From: Acetobacter vaccinii | GTDB taxonomy: Bacteria; Pseudomonadota; Alphaproteobacteria; Acetobacterales; Acetobacteraceae | DNA: 64,000 nucleotides | NCBI RefSeq assembly: GCF_008365315.1 | Contig: NZ_CP043506.1 | Span: forward strand, 2,090,001 to 2,154,000 | Reading direction: 5' to 3' | Shown here: in pieces, positions 40,617-49,356 of the stretch | Layout of the letters: every line of letters starts with the position of its first letter | How positions within the stretch are numbered: position 1 is the first letter of the stretch | Notes under the pieces: model-generated | The model's database searches: none | The model's input: the letters and a program-made list of their open reading frames with translations, nothing else | What the model was told of the DNA's origin: nothing | Translations under genes and position numbers: made by a program

Positions 40617-41039
40617 TCATTTTTTCTGTATCAGTGTTAAATCTCCCTCAAGTTGCTCAATATATTGAATATTCAGGCTTGTCAGGCATGCTTTTTCAGT
40701 AATTTCGTGAGAGTTGCTGACTGATCCACCCATAAGAGACATTGAGAAATTACAATTATATTTTTTGAATTCGTTGTTGCTTTCAATTATACTTTTCGTC
40801 GCGTTATCTTTGAGTGCTTGATCGACATTCCACTGCTTTAAGAGCGCCAAAACTCGTTTCTGTTCTTTTATAAGATGTTTTTCACTCTCAGAGAGTTTTT
40901 TTGTCATGCACACAACAATATCTGATGAGGCAAAAAAAACGTCAGAACATTGTATGTATAAATCTCGATTGCTGGGAGCCGCATTGGCAATGCTTTTCAA
41001 TTGGAAAAATAAAAAAATAAATACACATATCTTTTTCAT
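40617..41039 (-). CDS. Small exported protein, LprI/DUF1311-like (paralogue 2)
   Basis: The 140-aa paralogue of the protein at 40140-40580 has a leader (FIFLFFQLKSIANAA) and matching Cys blocks (IQCSDVF, IVVCMTKKL, NCNFSMSLMGG, EKACLTSLNIQYIEQL). Spacing between the Cys is nearly the same in both. It is the first gene of the pair. Codon use is AT-rich. Periplasmic or outer-membrane location is inferred from the leader; a cleavage-site Cys for lipidation is not seen. Confidence 0.62.
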   Translation of the reverse strand: MKKICVFIFLFFQLKSIANAAPSNRDLYIQCSDVFFASSDIVVCMTKKLSESEKHLIKEQKRVLALLKQWNVDQALKDNATKSIIESNNEFKKYNCNFSMSLMGGSVSNSHEITEKACLTSLNIQYIEQLEGDLTLIQKK

Positions 41040-41295
41040 TATTAATGATCCAATTTAAATACAATTTATATTTTCTTGTGGGGCCTTGGTGATAAAGTAT
41101 GTTTGACCCTGACCATGCACCGTGAATATGGGCTTGGCGGCAACAGGTCTGACTGTTGTTACCTAAAATCAGGCGCCAAGCACTATAATCACCGGTTTTT
41201 CAAGCATTCCAAATTTGGGCAGACCTCAGCTTTAGTATGGCCAATTTCGTAAAAGTAAAAGAAAAATAGTTGCAATGAAAGTCTCGAAACCAAGC
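41040..41295. other. Spacer between the LprI-like pair and the metallophosphoesterase gene
   Basis: About 255 AT-rich bases hold the promoter of the LprI-like pair at the left. No gene or clear terminator is seen. Confidence 0.35.
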
Positions 41296-42411
41296 TTAAC
41301 CCGCATGGAAGTGAAACAGGGTTATTTCTGACGGTATACCAAGGCGCAGGGCAAATCCTGGCCACAAGCCAGTGCCGTTACTGACATACAGGATCATCTT
41401 GCCCACATCGTAACGTCGGGAGACAAAGCCGTTGTTGCCACGTGCCACAAGACGGTCCAGCCCCCAGAGCATTCCACCATGGGTGTGGCCGGAGAGTTGC
41501 AGGGCAACGCCATGGGCGGCAGCCGTGCGGGCATCACCGGGTTGGTGGTCAAGCAGAATAATCGGGGCATCTGCAGGGCTTCCAGCAAGGGCCTTGCCTA
41601 CGTCCGGGCCTGCCTGTCCGTGGTGAGGGGCAGAGCGATCAGTCACGCCCGCAAACACCATTTTATCCTGCCCTCGCGTAACCACGGTGTGACTGTTCAG
41701 CAGGAAATGGAAGCCCAAACCTGACAGGTGGTTTATCCAGTCGGAATAATCAAAAAAATACTCATGATTGCCCGGTATTGCCAGTACACCATCTGCCGCG
41801 TGGAGCTGGGCGAGGGGGGCAACATCTGCCTGTCGCATAGCGACTGACCCATCAATAAAATCCCCAGTCACCACAATCATATCAGCTTTTGTCGCGTTGG
41901 TGCGCTCTACTACTGCGGCTGCCCAACTGGCAGGGAAAAGCCTGCTTAAATGCATGTCAGTTAACTGGGCAAGGCGGTAGCCCTCAAACGCAGGGGGCAA
42001 ACCCCGGATCATGATGTTGACGTCGTGGACAGGGGGGACACGCAGGGCATTGGCAATACCAATCGCGGCAAGCCCCCCAGCACAGCCCCCCACACCCAGC
42101 CGAGCGAGTGTGGGGATATGCACTGGCTCCCATCGGACCAGGGCAATCAGCAGGGCACAGAGATCAAGCCCAAGTTGGAAAAACGTAAGGAACAGGAGTG
42201 TGCCAAAGGCCCAGTTGAACGCAATAATGAGCGGGCGCGGGAACTCTGGTGCAAAAACAGAACCAGAAGAGAGGCGGCACCAATAATGGTAAAGTGCAGC
42301 AACAACGATCAGACCTGCGGCAACAACCTTAAGAGCAAGAGGCAACGGGAGCGGCCATAACCAGTTCAGAATGACGACCAGCAGAGGGATGGTAAAAACA
42401 ACAAGACGCAA
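41296..42411 (-). CDS. Membrane-anchored metallophosphoesterase (YkuE-like)
   Basis: The product is about 371 aa with three to four N-terminal membrane segments (LRLVVFTIPLLVVILNWL first), followed by a calcineurin-like phosphoesterase domain. Metal motifs are LAQLTDMHLSRLFP, VVTGDFIDGS, AIPGNHEYFFDYS and LQLSGHTHGGMLWG. Such proteins hydrolyse phosphodiesters at the membrane, often in lipid or envelope metabolism. No ATG is available near the N-terminus. I chose TTG 42411 because AGGAG lies about 10 bases upstream; an in-frame TTG at 42510 would add 33 residues. The gene diverges from the TetR gene. Confidence 0.85.
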   Translation of the reverse strand: MRLVVFTIPLLVVILNWLWPLPLPLALKVVAAGLIVVAALYHYWCRLSSGSVFAPEFPRPLIIAFNWAFGTLLFLTFFQLGLDLCALLIALVRWEPVHIPTLARLGVGGCAGGLAAIGIANALRVPPVHDVNIMIRGLPPAFEGYRLAQLTDMHLSRLFPASWAAAVVERTNATKADMIVVTGDFIDGSVAMRQADVAPLAQLHAADGVLAIPGNHEYFFDYSDWINHLSGLGFHFLLNSHTVVTRGQDKMVFAGVTDRSAPHHGQAGPDVGKALAGSPADAPIILLDHQPGDARTAAAHGVALQLSGHTHGGMLWGLDRLVARGNNGFVSRRYDVGKMILYVSNGTGLWPGFALRLGIPSEITLFHFHAG

Positions 42412-42572
42412 AGCAGTCAGTCTCCTGTTCTGGCAGTCAGGGGGCTTCCGCCTGACTTCCTCTGGTCTGCAAAGTGGTGTGGAACGTGGGGGCAGTGATG
42501 GTTGTGGCAAACTCTGTGGACTTAAAATTACAGAAGTCTTGCGGCAAAAGGATGCAGGTTTTTATGTGCAAC

Positions 42573-42608
42573 AGTGTTCCTGTTGAAATATACGGAGGAA
42601 CACTCCGT
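42573..42608. promoter_or_regulatory. Overlapping inverted repeats, probable TetR operator
   Basis: AGTGTTCC (42573-42580) is mirrored by GGAACACT (42597-42604), and overlapping it ACGGAG-GAACA-CTCCGT spans 42592-42608. Both are perfect. They lie 18 bases before the TetR start and between it and the divergent metallophosphoesterase gene, the usual place for TetR autoregulation. Confidence 0.65.
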
Positions 42609-42625
42609 TTAACAAGAGTGCAGAC

Positions 42626-43202
42626 GTGACTGACAAGCCAGAACGCCGCCCGCGTAGAGATGGGCAACGCAACAGGGAGCGCCTTCTGCATGTGGCTAAG
42701 GCTGCATTTACAGCAGGGGATATCGACATTCCTCTGGATGAGGTTGCCCGTCAGGCAGGGGTAGGCATCGGCACACTGTATCGCCACTTTCCGAACAGAG
42801 ACGCCCTGATCGAAGCGGTTTACCGTGCTGAACTCGATCATCTGGCGGCTGCGGCACCTGTGCTTGCCGCACAGCATCCACCTGTGGAGGCACTACGGGC
42901 GTGGATGCGGCTTTTTGTCGACTATATTGCTGCAAAGCAGGTGATTGCTCCCGCCCTTAACGGGTTGGTGGGGGGGGGCGACCGCGCTCTACGCCCATTC
43001 TGGTGCAGTCTTGCAGGAGGCAATCAATACACTTGTGGCGGAGGCTGTTGCCAGTGGGGAGATCAGTTCGGATATCGCCCCGATTGATCTCCTGCGTGCG
43101 CTGGCCGGTGTGTCAAACTTTGCGGCGGGGCCGGGGTGGGAGGCCAGTGCAAAGCGGCTTGTTGATATTCTTATCGCCGGGTCACGGGTGCCACCGCTGT
43201 AA
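42626..43202 (+). pseudogene. TetR-family regulator, frameshifted at a G9 tract
   Basis: Residues 1-115 are a normal TetR start: RNRERLLHVAKAAFTAGD, then VARQAGVGIGTLYRHFPN. The frame is lost at a run of nine G (42970-42978). The rest of the domain continues in the +1 frame (ATALYAHSGAVLQEAINT, then LLRALAGVSNFAAGPGWE) to 43202. Eight G would restore a 191-aa protein of ordinary length. This may be a sequencing error, a real inactivating slip or a phase-variable switch. The start is GTG 42626. DNA-binding residues are intact in the first part. Confidence 0.8.
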
Positions 43203-43250
43203 CCCTCGGCCAAGGCGTCGGTCTGGTCGTGCTGAGTGCGGCAGAATACT

Positions 43251-44246
43251 TCAGCCCTGCGCTAGCTGAGGGGCGTTGTCGATCCGCCTCCGTTTGCTGG
43301 ACTCTTTATGGTGGACAGAAACGCAGGTGAGTACACTCAAAACAATCAGCAAAAATGCGGCAACTTCAAGCGGCCGGGGCCAGCGTTGTTCCCACACAAA
43401 GCCGTAGAGGAGCGCAAACAGGGTTTCAAACAGGATCATCTGCCCGGTCATGGTAAGCGGTACCAGGCGGCTCATCCGGTTCCACAAGGCATTCCCCATA
43501 ATGGAGGCAACTGCCGCCATAGTCAGCGACACAGCAGCAAAGCGTTCCCACTGTGTCACACTATACTGCAAATGGCCGAGCAGAAGGGCAACTGGCAGCA
43601 GCAGCACAGCCTGTGCCCCGGTGACAAGCCCCGTCAGCAGGTTCCATTCATGCACGGAAACCTTTGTCAGCCGCATAAGGCAACGGCTGTTACCCACGGC
43701 ATAGGCAGTCCAGGAGGCAAGGGCAGCAATAGCGCAGACAAGGCCGATAATGGACTGGCGGCTGGCCTCGGGTGCCGCGATTGCTTCCCAGCCGATGCAG
43801 GCTGCCCCTGCGGCGCAGAACAGCAGGGACGGTAAAAGGGTGAGCAGAGAGACAGCCCCCTTGTCCCGGCTGCCAATAACCGTGACGGCAACAGGTAGAA
43901 AGCCAATGACCAGAGAGGTCAGGGCAATACCACCGGTCTGCACGGACATGGATAGCAGGATATAATAGAGCGTGTTGCCAAAGAGCGAGAGCCGGAAAAG
44001 AGCAATCCAGTCCTGCTGCTTGAGGCTACGTTGCAGCTTTTGCCACCGTGGCATAATCAGAACGGCGGCGATTGCCCCATAAGTCAGGTAGCGGCCTATG
44101 GCCAGTTGCAGGGGTGTAAAGGCCCGCACCAGTTCTGGCGCAAGAAAAACCAGCCCCCATAACGCGCCTGCCCCTGCGCCACAGAGTACACCTAAGGGGA
44201 TATTATGGGCATGACCTGTCTGCTGTTCTGTTTCCATGGTGGTCAC
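43251..44246 (-). CDS. EamA/DMT-family exporter
   Basis: The 331-aa inner-membrane protein has ten hydrophobic segments in two EamA repeats (GAGAGALWGLVFLAPELV first; MGNALWNRMSRLVPLTMTG in the second). The family exports amino acids and other metabolites. The start is GTG 44246, with AAGGAG 9 bases upstream; ATG 44237 is less well placed. It is divergent from an Lrp/AsnC regulator gene only 91 bp away, the usual layout for a regulator and its amino-acid exporter. The substrate is unknown. Confidence 0.87.
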   Translation of the reverse strand: MTTMETEQQTGHAHNIPLGVLCGAGAGALWGLVFLAPELVRAFTPLQLAIGRYLTYGAIAAVLIMPRWQKLQRSLKQQDWIALFRLSLFGNTLYYILLSMSVQTGGIALTSLVIGFLPVAVTVIGSRDKGAVSLLTLLPSLLFCAAGAACIGWEAIAAPEASRQSIIGLVCAIAALASWTAYAVGNSRCLMRLTKVSVHEWNLLTGLVTGAQAVLLLPVALLLGHLQYSVTQWERFAAVSLTMAAVASIMGNALWNRMSRLVPLTMTGQMILFETLFALLYGFVWEQRWPRPLEVAAFLLIVLSVLTCVSVHHKESSKRRRIDNAPQLAQG

Positions 44247-44337
44247 AATGGGTTTCTCCTTATCAAAGGAGACATATCATCGAAAAAGTGAGTTTTGCGC
44301 TCTTGATTGGCGGTCAAAATGCAACAAAAACTCAGGG

Positions 44338-44820
44338 ATGAGCAAAAAAAGAACGACCAGGTCTCTGGACCCCTTTGATCGCGCGATCCTGCGTATTGTC
44401 CAAAAAGACAATAAAACACCGCAGCGACAAATTGCGGAGCAGGTTAACCTGTCGGCTGCGGCTGTACAAAGGCGTATTGCAGCGATGGAAAAGGCAGGCA
44501 TCATTGTTGCCAATGCGGCTGTCGTGGATGTTCATGCCGTACAGATGGGCATTACTGCGATTGTCGAGGTGCATTTAAAGGACGAGCGGCTGGATACGGT
44601 CGATAATGCCAAAATGCTCTTTCATGATGCCCCAGAAGTACAGCAATGTTACTACGTAACCGGGGGGATCAGCTTTATGCTGATTATAGTGGCCGCCGAT
44701 ATGACAGCCTATGAGGACATAACACGCCGCCTTTTTGCCCAGAACGAGTCCGTGGCGCGGTATCGCTCCCTGATCGCGCTGGACCGCGTTAAAGCGGGCA
44801 GTAGCATTGTTATTCCGTAG
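44338..44820 (+). CDS. Lrp/AsnC-family transcriptional regulator
   Basis: The 160-aa product has an N-terminal helix-turn-helix (DRAILRIVQKDNKTPQRQ, then VNLSAAAVQRRIAAMEKAG). A C-terminal RAM ligand domain follows (GITAIVEVHLKDERLDTV, then CYYVTGGISFMLIIVAADM). Length is typical. ATG 44338 with AGGG just upstream is preferred; open frame extends to 44236 without a start signal. It probably controls the divergent EamA exporter in response to an amino acid. Confidence 0.92.
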   Translation: MSKKRTTRSLDPFDRAILRIVQKDNKTPQRQIAEQVNLSAAAVQRRIAAMEKAGIIVANAAVVDVHAVQMGITAIVEVHLKDERLDTVDNAKMLFHDAPEVQQCYYVTGGISFMLIIVAADMTAYEDITRRLFAQNESVARYRSLIALDRVKAGSSIVIP

Positions 44821-44860
44821 TCTGTGACCTCACGCCAGAAGGGGCGAGAGTGTGTTGGGG

Positions 44861-45652
44861 TCAGTCGTAATACTGGGGTAGTAGCTTGAGGGTCTGAATA
44901 TCCTGCGGGTCGTGGAACAGGACCAGTTGAGCATTCAGTTCATGCTGTAGCGCCTTGATCCGCCGTATGGAGTGTAATGCCTCATCCGCACTGGTTGTTG
45001 AGCCGGGTATGCGTTCTTCAATAAAGTTTTCACGCAGATCACCAGCGTCGAAAGACAGGATCATCGGTCCTGTATGAGGGAGCCTGACAAGAGCGGATTG
45101 ATGGCCCGCAGTGTGACCAAAGGTGGTTATCAGGTCCAGACCGGGGAACGCCTGCCAGTCTCCGTCTCTAAAGTCCCAGAGTATGGTCTCCTGGGTAAAG
45201 TCTTCCCGAATGTATCCGCTACAGGAGGATGTAAGGGCGCTGAGATATTCCTGCCTTTGAACGGATATGCGGGCATGTGGGAAGTGTTTGATGGAGCCAC
45301 AGTGGTCAAAATGCAGATGTGAGAGAATAACCCATGAAATATCACGGGGTGTCAGGCCGATCTGTGCCAACTGGTAATCAAGCCGGTGCATGGGGCGGAC
45401 AATGGGCGGTGTCATACCGTATGACAGAAAATATTGCTCTCTTTTTGCAGTATTTTCCATATGCTCTGGGTCCAGGCCGGAATCCAGCAGCACCCATCCG
45501 TGGCATGTCTCCAGCAGATAAGCACAGACAGGTTCACACAACATAAAGCGCGGGTCCGCCCCGGAAACCGAGACGGATTTTGGCAAAACTTCATACCCAC
45601 ACAGTAAGATGTAGAGTTTTGTGATGTCTGTTTCCAAACTGTCTGCCGTCAT
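44861..45652 (-). CDS. Metallo-beta-lactamase-fold hydrolase, AttM/AHL-lactonase-like
   Basis: The 263-aa product carries the dinuclear zinc motif SHLHFDHCGSIKHF (HxHxDH), then FGHTAGHQSALVRL and SFDAGDLRENF. The lead-in MLCEPVCAYLLETCHGWVLLDSG and overall length match the AttM/AiiB group of N-acyl-homoserine lactonases. It may open a lactone in the breakdown pathway and need not be a quorum-quenching enzyme. The start ATG 45652 overlaps the stop of the amidohydrolase gene (ATGA), so it closes the operon. The substrate is open. Confidence 0.82.
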   Translation of the reverse strand: MTADSLETDITKLYILLCGYEVLPKSVSVSGADPRFMLCEPVCAYLLETCHGWVLLDSGLDPEHMENTAKREQYFLSYGMTPPIVRPMHRLDYQLAQIGLTPRDISWVILSHLHFDHCGSIKHFPHARISVQRQEYLSALTSSCSGYIREDFTQETILWDFRDGDWQAFPGLDLITTFGHTAGHQSALVRLPHTGPMILSFDAGDLRENFIEERIPGSTTSADEALHSIRRIKALQHELNAQLVLFHDPQDIQTLKLLPQYYD

Positions 45653-47136
45653 CGCTGTTGTGCCCGGTTCTGGGTGTGCAACTGTGCGCGGTAATACTGT
45701 CGGATAGAGTTTTCCCACTCTGGTGCAATAGGCGGTGTGCCGCGTGCCAGAGCATGTTGGACAATGGCGTGTAACTCGTTTTCCATGTCGTGCAGATCAA
45801 CGGTCTGGCAGCGTCCGTCGCTGACAATGGTGCGGCCATTGACAACAAGGGCTTGCACATCCTGTCGGGTCAAGCGTGTCAGCAGCAGTTCGGGCAGGAC
45901 ATCATCTGCTATGGCGGTGGGCATGACCCGTTGGGTATTGACGATAACAAAGTCTGCCGGGCGGCCTGCCTCAAGCACTCCACCGTTATCCTGCCCGACA
46001 ATACATTCACGCCCCACACGCATAAGAGCATGAAAGCAAAGGGGCGTGCTGTCGCGGGTGTCGCCCGGTCCATCCAGCCCGGGGTGCAGCGTTTGCATGA
46101 TCCCACGGAGCAGGCGGGCTTCCCGCAGAATGTCATCATCATCTTCAAGCGACATGCCGTCCAACCCGATCCCGAATTTCAGCTTTTTAGCCAAAATGGT
46201 CGGCAGAGGGGGCAGTCCCGAAGCCAGCCGCATGTTGGAGGAAATATTGCATGACAGCAGAACCCCTCGTGCTGCCAGCAATTCAATTTCATGCTCGCGC
46301 AGCCACACGCCATGCGCCAGTGTCAGCCGGGGGGATAGCAGGCCGATGCTGTCAAAATACTGGAGAATACCCTCGGGAAACATGCTGTCCGCCCATTCCC
46401 GCTGGGGGCGTGTTTCAAAAAAATGTATGTGAACCCGCCTGCCAGTGGCAGCGGAACGGTCGCTTATTGTCTCCAGTGTTGCCCGGTCAGTCCATTGCGG
46501 GCCAACAGGACCATACTGCACATTAAAAGTGGGGCTTTCCAGTTCTGCCAGAGCGTCTACAATGTTCAGCCCTTCCTCCAGACTGCGGCGGTGCCGGGGG
46601 GCTGTCAAAGCAGGGAAGTGCTCCGGGTGGGTGAATATATCCTGAAAGCGTTGTTCACTTTCATAAACAAACGGATTTGCCCCGGCAAAAGGCACGGCAA
46701 AGGCAACGCGGATACCGACCGCTTGGGCGGCTTTGGCAACCCCCGTAGCCTCCTGCAACAGGGCGCGGCCGTTCTGTGTGTTATGGCAGTGCACTGTTGC
46801 ACCAATGCCCGCACAGGCCATGCGGGCAAAAGCACAGGCTGTATTCAAAAAAGATAGTGTGTGCGGTTCCACCCCAAGTCTGGACATCCAGACTTCCAAC
46901 GGTCCGTCGGGAATACCGCAGGACAGTGTTGGCAGGCCCCGACCATGATCGTGGGCATTGGCAAAAGCAGGCATGGCAAGACTACCAGCCTGTGGCATTG
47001 TAGCCCCGGCCGGACCAACACGCGTGATCATGCCATCACGCGCGTGCAGTGTCTGCTGGTGGGCAACAGGCTGGTGGCCGGGTAGCGGCAGAAGCCGCTC
47101 GACCGCCCACTCTGTGGGATGTGAGGACGTATTCAT
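45649..47136 (-). CDS. Amidohydrolase (ATZ/TRZ/cytosine-deaminase type)
   Basis: The 495-aa metal-dependent hydrolase has AFANAHDHGRGLPT (HxH, about 60), the third His in RRVHIHFFETRPQREW (about 235), His in LTLAHGVWLREHE (about 275) and the Asp in FGIGLDGMSLEDDDD (about 325). The end returns to a composite domain (LEAGRPADFVIVNTQRVMP). The type hydrolyses or deaminates amides, ureas and ring amines. It overlaps both neighbours (ATGA at 47133 and 45649), so lipase, amidohydrolase and lactonase-like protein are made together. Deaminase versus amidase cannot be told. Confidence 0.88.
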   Translation of the reverse strand: MNTSSHPTEWAVERLLPLPGHQPVAHQQTLHARDGMITRVGPAGATMPQAGSLAMPAFANAHDHGRGLPTLSCGIPDGPLEVWMSRLGVEPHTLSFLNTACAFARMACAGIGATVHCHNTQNGRALLQEATGVAKAAQAVGIRVAFAVPFAGANPFVYESEQRFQDIFTHPEHFPALTAPRHRRSLEEGLNIVDALAELESPTFNVQYGPVGPQWTDRATLETISDRSAATGRRVHIHFFETRPQREWADSMFPEGILQYFDSIGLLSPRLTLAHGVWLREHEIELLAARGVLLSCNISSNMRLASGLPPLPTILAKKLKFGIGLDGMSLEDDDDILREARLLRGIMQTLHPGLDGPGDTRDSTPLCFHALMRVGRECIVGQDNGGVLEAGRPADFVIVNTQRVMPTAIADDVLPELLLTRLTRQDVQALVVNGRTIVSDGRCQTVDLHDMENELHAIVQHALARGTPPIAPEWENSIRQYYRAQLHTQNRAQQR

Positions 47137-48404
47137 TTGTTGAAAGGAATGTCCGGCAGGGCAGACTGTATGGGGCCAGGGGGTGTGAGGCTGTCGCAGG
47201 ATGATGCAACAGGCTTGCCGCTCAGAACATCTTTGACAAACACAGCAGAGTCAGGGAGTGAGTAGTTGACGGCACCATTATGTGTGACCCCGGGGTACGT
47301 ATGCCACTGCACGGTTGTGCCTGCCTTGCACAGGGCTTTTGCGGCATCATATTGACCCTTGGTGCCAGCCATACCGTCGGCCAGCCCGGTGCCTAAAAAC
47401 AGAGGGATGGTGACATGCCCGTTTGGGAGTTCAAAATACTGGTCCATATCCTTGTCATAGGCAGTTATGTCCTGGGCCAGCATGTCTTTGCCTTTGTGAA
47501 TGCCCAGTTCTTCCGCCTTGTCAAACAGGTCATGCAGGCAGGCTGTTTTGGAAACAGACAGCATAACACGCCCTTTGTCTGACAGCAGGGAGGACGGGTC
47601 TGTTTGAGGGTGAATGGCCTGGTCGCTACCCGCCAGGCGGAGCATGGCAAAGGCGGGGTCCATGTCGTTAACAGTGGTATAGCGGGTTTCGTTACTGTCG
47701 TCGCTTTGGGGGTGGTCCTGATGCACAGAGGCAACCAGCCCCGTCATGACAGCCGCCTTAATACCAAGTTTGGGAGCATACTGGGGGAATGCCCATGATG
47801 CGGCAAGGGTCGCCCCCGCACCTTGTGACTGCCCGACAATCAGGAGTGTGTTACGCACGGGAAACTGCTTTTGGTTCAGGATCGCGCGGCCAGCATCAAG
47901 CAGGCTGTAGGCTTCCGGGCGGTAGAGCAGGTACGGGTGCACTCCCGGTGTGCCAAGACCCTGATAGTCGGAGGCTACAATAGCAAAGCCCCGCTTGAGC
48001 CAGGCGTTGAGATATGCCGTATCCCGCGCCCGCGGGCCCATCCATGATGGCGCGCAGCGATCAGCCACACCTGTCGTACCATGCGCCCAAATAACGACAG
48101 GCCAGCCTTTCTTGGGGGCCGGGCCGGAGGGAAACAGCATATAGCCTGACACGGGAACTAGCCGCTTGGGGTCCATGCCATCGGTTGAGCTGTAGAGGAT
48201 ACGATAGGCTGCCCCCGTGTCGGCGGGGAGCCAGCTTGCCTTGAGTGGCTCCGTACGCAAAATGGTGCCGGGCGGTGCCTCAACGGGTGCCTGCCACTGG
48301 TAAAAGGCTGACACATCCTGTGTCGGAGTGGCCGCCAGCCCCGGTAAGGGGCTCAGGACGCATGTCAGGGCAAGAAGTGTTGTTCTGGAAAAAAGAGCTT
48401 TCAT
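47133..48404 (-). CDS. Secretory lipase-family alpha/beta hydrolase
   Basis: This 423-aa exported hydrolase has a signal peptide (LLALTCVLSPLPGLAA). Its alpha/beta core resembles the secretory lipase family: VVIWAHGTTGVADRCAPS, the nucleophile Ser in IVGQSQGAGATLAASW, and His in TYPGVTHNGAVNYSL. It should hydrolyse an ester in the periplasm or outside the cell. It is translationally coupled to the amidohydrolase gene and lies 59 bp after the IclR gene on the same strand. Confidence 0.82.
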   Translation of the reverse strand: MKALFSRTTLLALTCVLSPLPGLAATPTQDVSAFYQWQAPVEAPPGTILRTEPLKASWLPADTGAAYRILYSSTDGMDPKRLVPVSGYMLFPSGPAPKKGWPVVIWAHGTTGVADRCAPSWMGPRARDTAYLNAWLKRGFAIVASDYQGLGTPGVHPYLLYRPEAYSLLDAGRAILNQKQFPVRNTLLIVGQSQGAGATLAASWAFPQYAPKLGIKAAVMTGLVASVHQDHPQSDDSNETRYTTVNDMDPAFAMLRLAGSDQAIHPQTDPSSLLSDKGRVMLSVSKTACLHDLFDKAEELGIHKGKDMLAQDITAYDKDMDQYFELPNGHVTIPLFLGTGLADGMAGTKGQYDAAKALCKAGTTVQWHTYPGVTHNGAVNYSLPDSAVFVKDVLSGKPVASSCDSLTPPGPIQSALPDIPFNK

Positions 48405-48463
48405 ATCAACAGTGCTTTCGATGGTGCATGTTAGGCCAATTCACTGTCCTGAACACGAAAGAT

Positions 48464-49288
48464 TTAGAGAAGTTGCAGGCGCAGGGCGTCAGCTTCCTGT
48501 TGCAGATGGGGTAGGTACTCCTGTTCCATCTGCTGTGGGCTGGCCTGTTCGCGGCGGATACCAACATTAAGGGCAGCGATTGCTGTGCCGTCTCTGCGGA
48601 ACAGAGGGACAGCTATGGAGCGAAAACCGACTTCAACCTCCTGATCGACCAGCGCATACTGGTGCTGCCTGATAGCGCTCAGGAGTGTTTCAAGCGTGGT
48701 TCTGTCCGTAATTGTCCGTTCGGTTATTTTTTCCAAAACCATGCCGTCAAGGGTTGTGGTCAGGTGTTCTGGTGCCATGTTGGCCAACAAGGTTCGCCCT
48801 ACAGCGCTGCAATATGCAGGCAGGCGTAAGCCTATGTTTTCTGTCACACCAAACGCCTGCGTGCGGCGTGGGTAGGCATAGGCAATCATGACAGCTTCTG
48901 TCCTGTCTAGCACCGCGACAGAACAGGTGGCGTTAAGGGTGTGTGCCAGCCGTTCGCAGACTGGTTGTATCAGGGTGGATGTCGGGTTGGCGGACAGGTA
49001 GGTTGCCGCCAGCCGCAGGACACTGGGCTGCAGGCGGAACAGCCTGCCCTCATCAGCGACATACCCAAGGTGCAGCAGTGTCAGCAAGGCACGCCTGACT
49101 GTTGCGCGGGGGAGGTCAACCTTGCGGGACAGGTCACTCAAGGTCATGGCCGGGTGGTCAGCATCAAAGGCTGCCAGAATGGTAAGGCCACGGGCAAGGG
49201 CTTCAGAAAAGTCACGCCCAACTGGATTGCTTTTGCGTGCCTCAGCATCGCGTGTCAGAATTCTGGCCACCTTTGCCTCACTTTTCAT
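48464..49288 (-). CDS. IclR-family transcriptional regulator (PcaR/PobR-like)
   Basis: The 274-aa product has an N-terminal winged helix (LSDLSRKVDLPRATVRRALL) and the C-terminal effector domain (YPRRTQAFGVTENIGLRL, then YCSAVGRTLLANMAPEHL). PcaR, PcaU and PobR of this group regulate aromatic degradation. The ATG at 49288 is preferred over an upstream TTG. It sits inside the leftward gene series, 68 bp after the glutamine-synthetase-like gene. A palindrome of the GTTCG-N5-CGAAC type at 52164-52180 is a fitting operator. Confidence 0.9.
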   Translation of the reverse strand: MKSEAKVARILTRDAEARKSNPVGRDFSEALARGLTILAAFDADHPAMTLSDLSRKVDLPRATVRRALLTLLHLGYVADEGRLFRLQPSVLRLAATYLSANPTSTLIQPVCERLAHTLNATCSVAVLDRTEAVMIAYAYPRRTQAFGVTENIGLRLPAYCSAVGRTLLANMAPEHLTTTLDGMVLEKITERTITDRTTLETLLSAIRQHQYALVDQEVEVGFRSIAVPLFRRDGTAIAALNVGIRREQASPQQMEQEYLPHLQQEADALRLQLL

Positions 49289-49356
49289 ATCGGAATCATA
49301 ACATATTCTGTGGGTGTGTGCCACAAAAGACAGCAGAGCAGCACAGAGGCGCCCCC

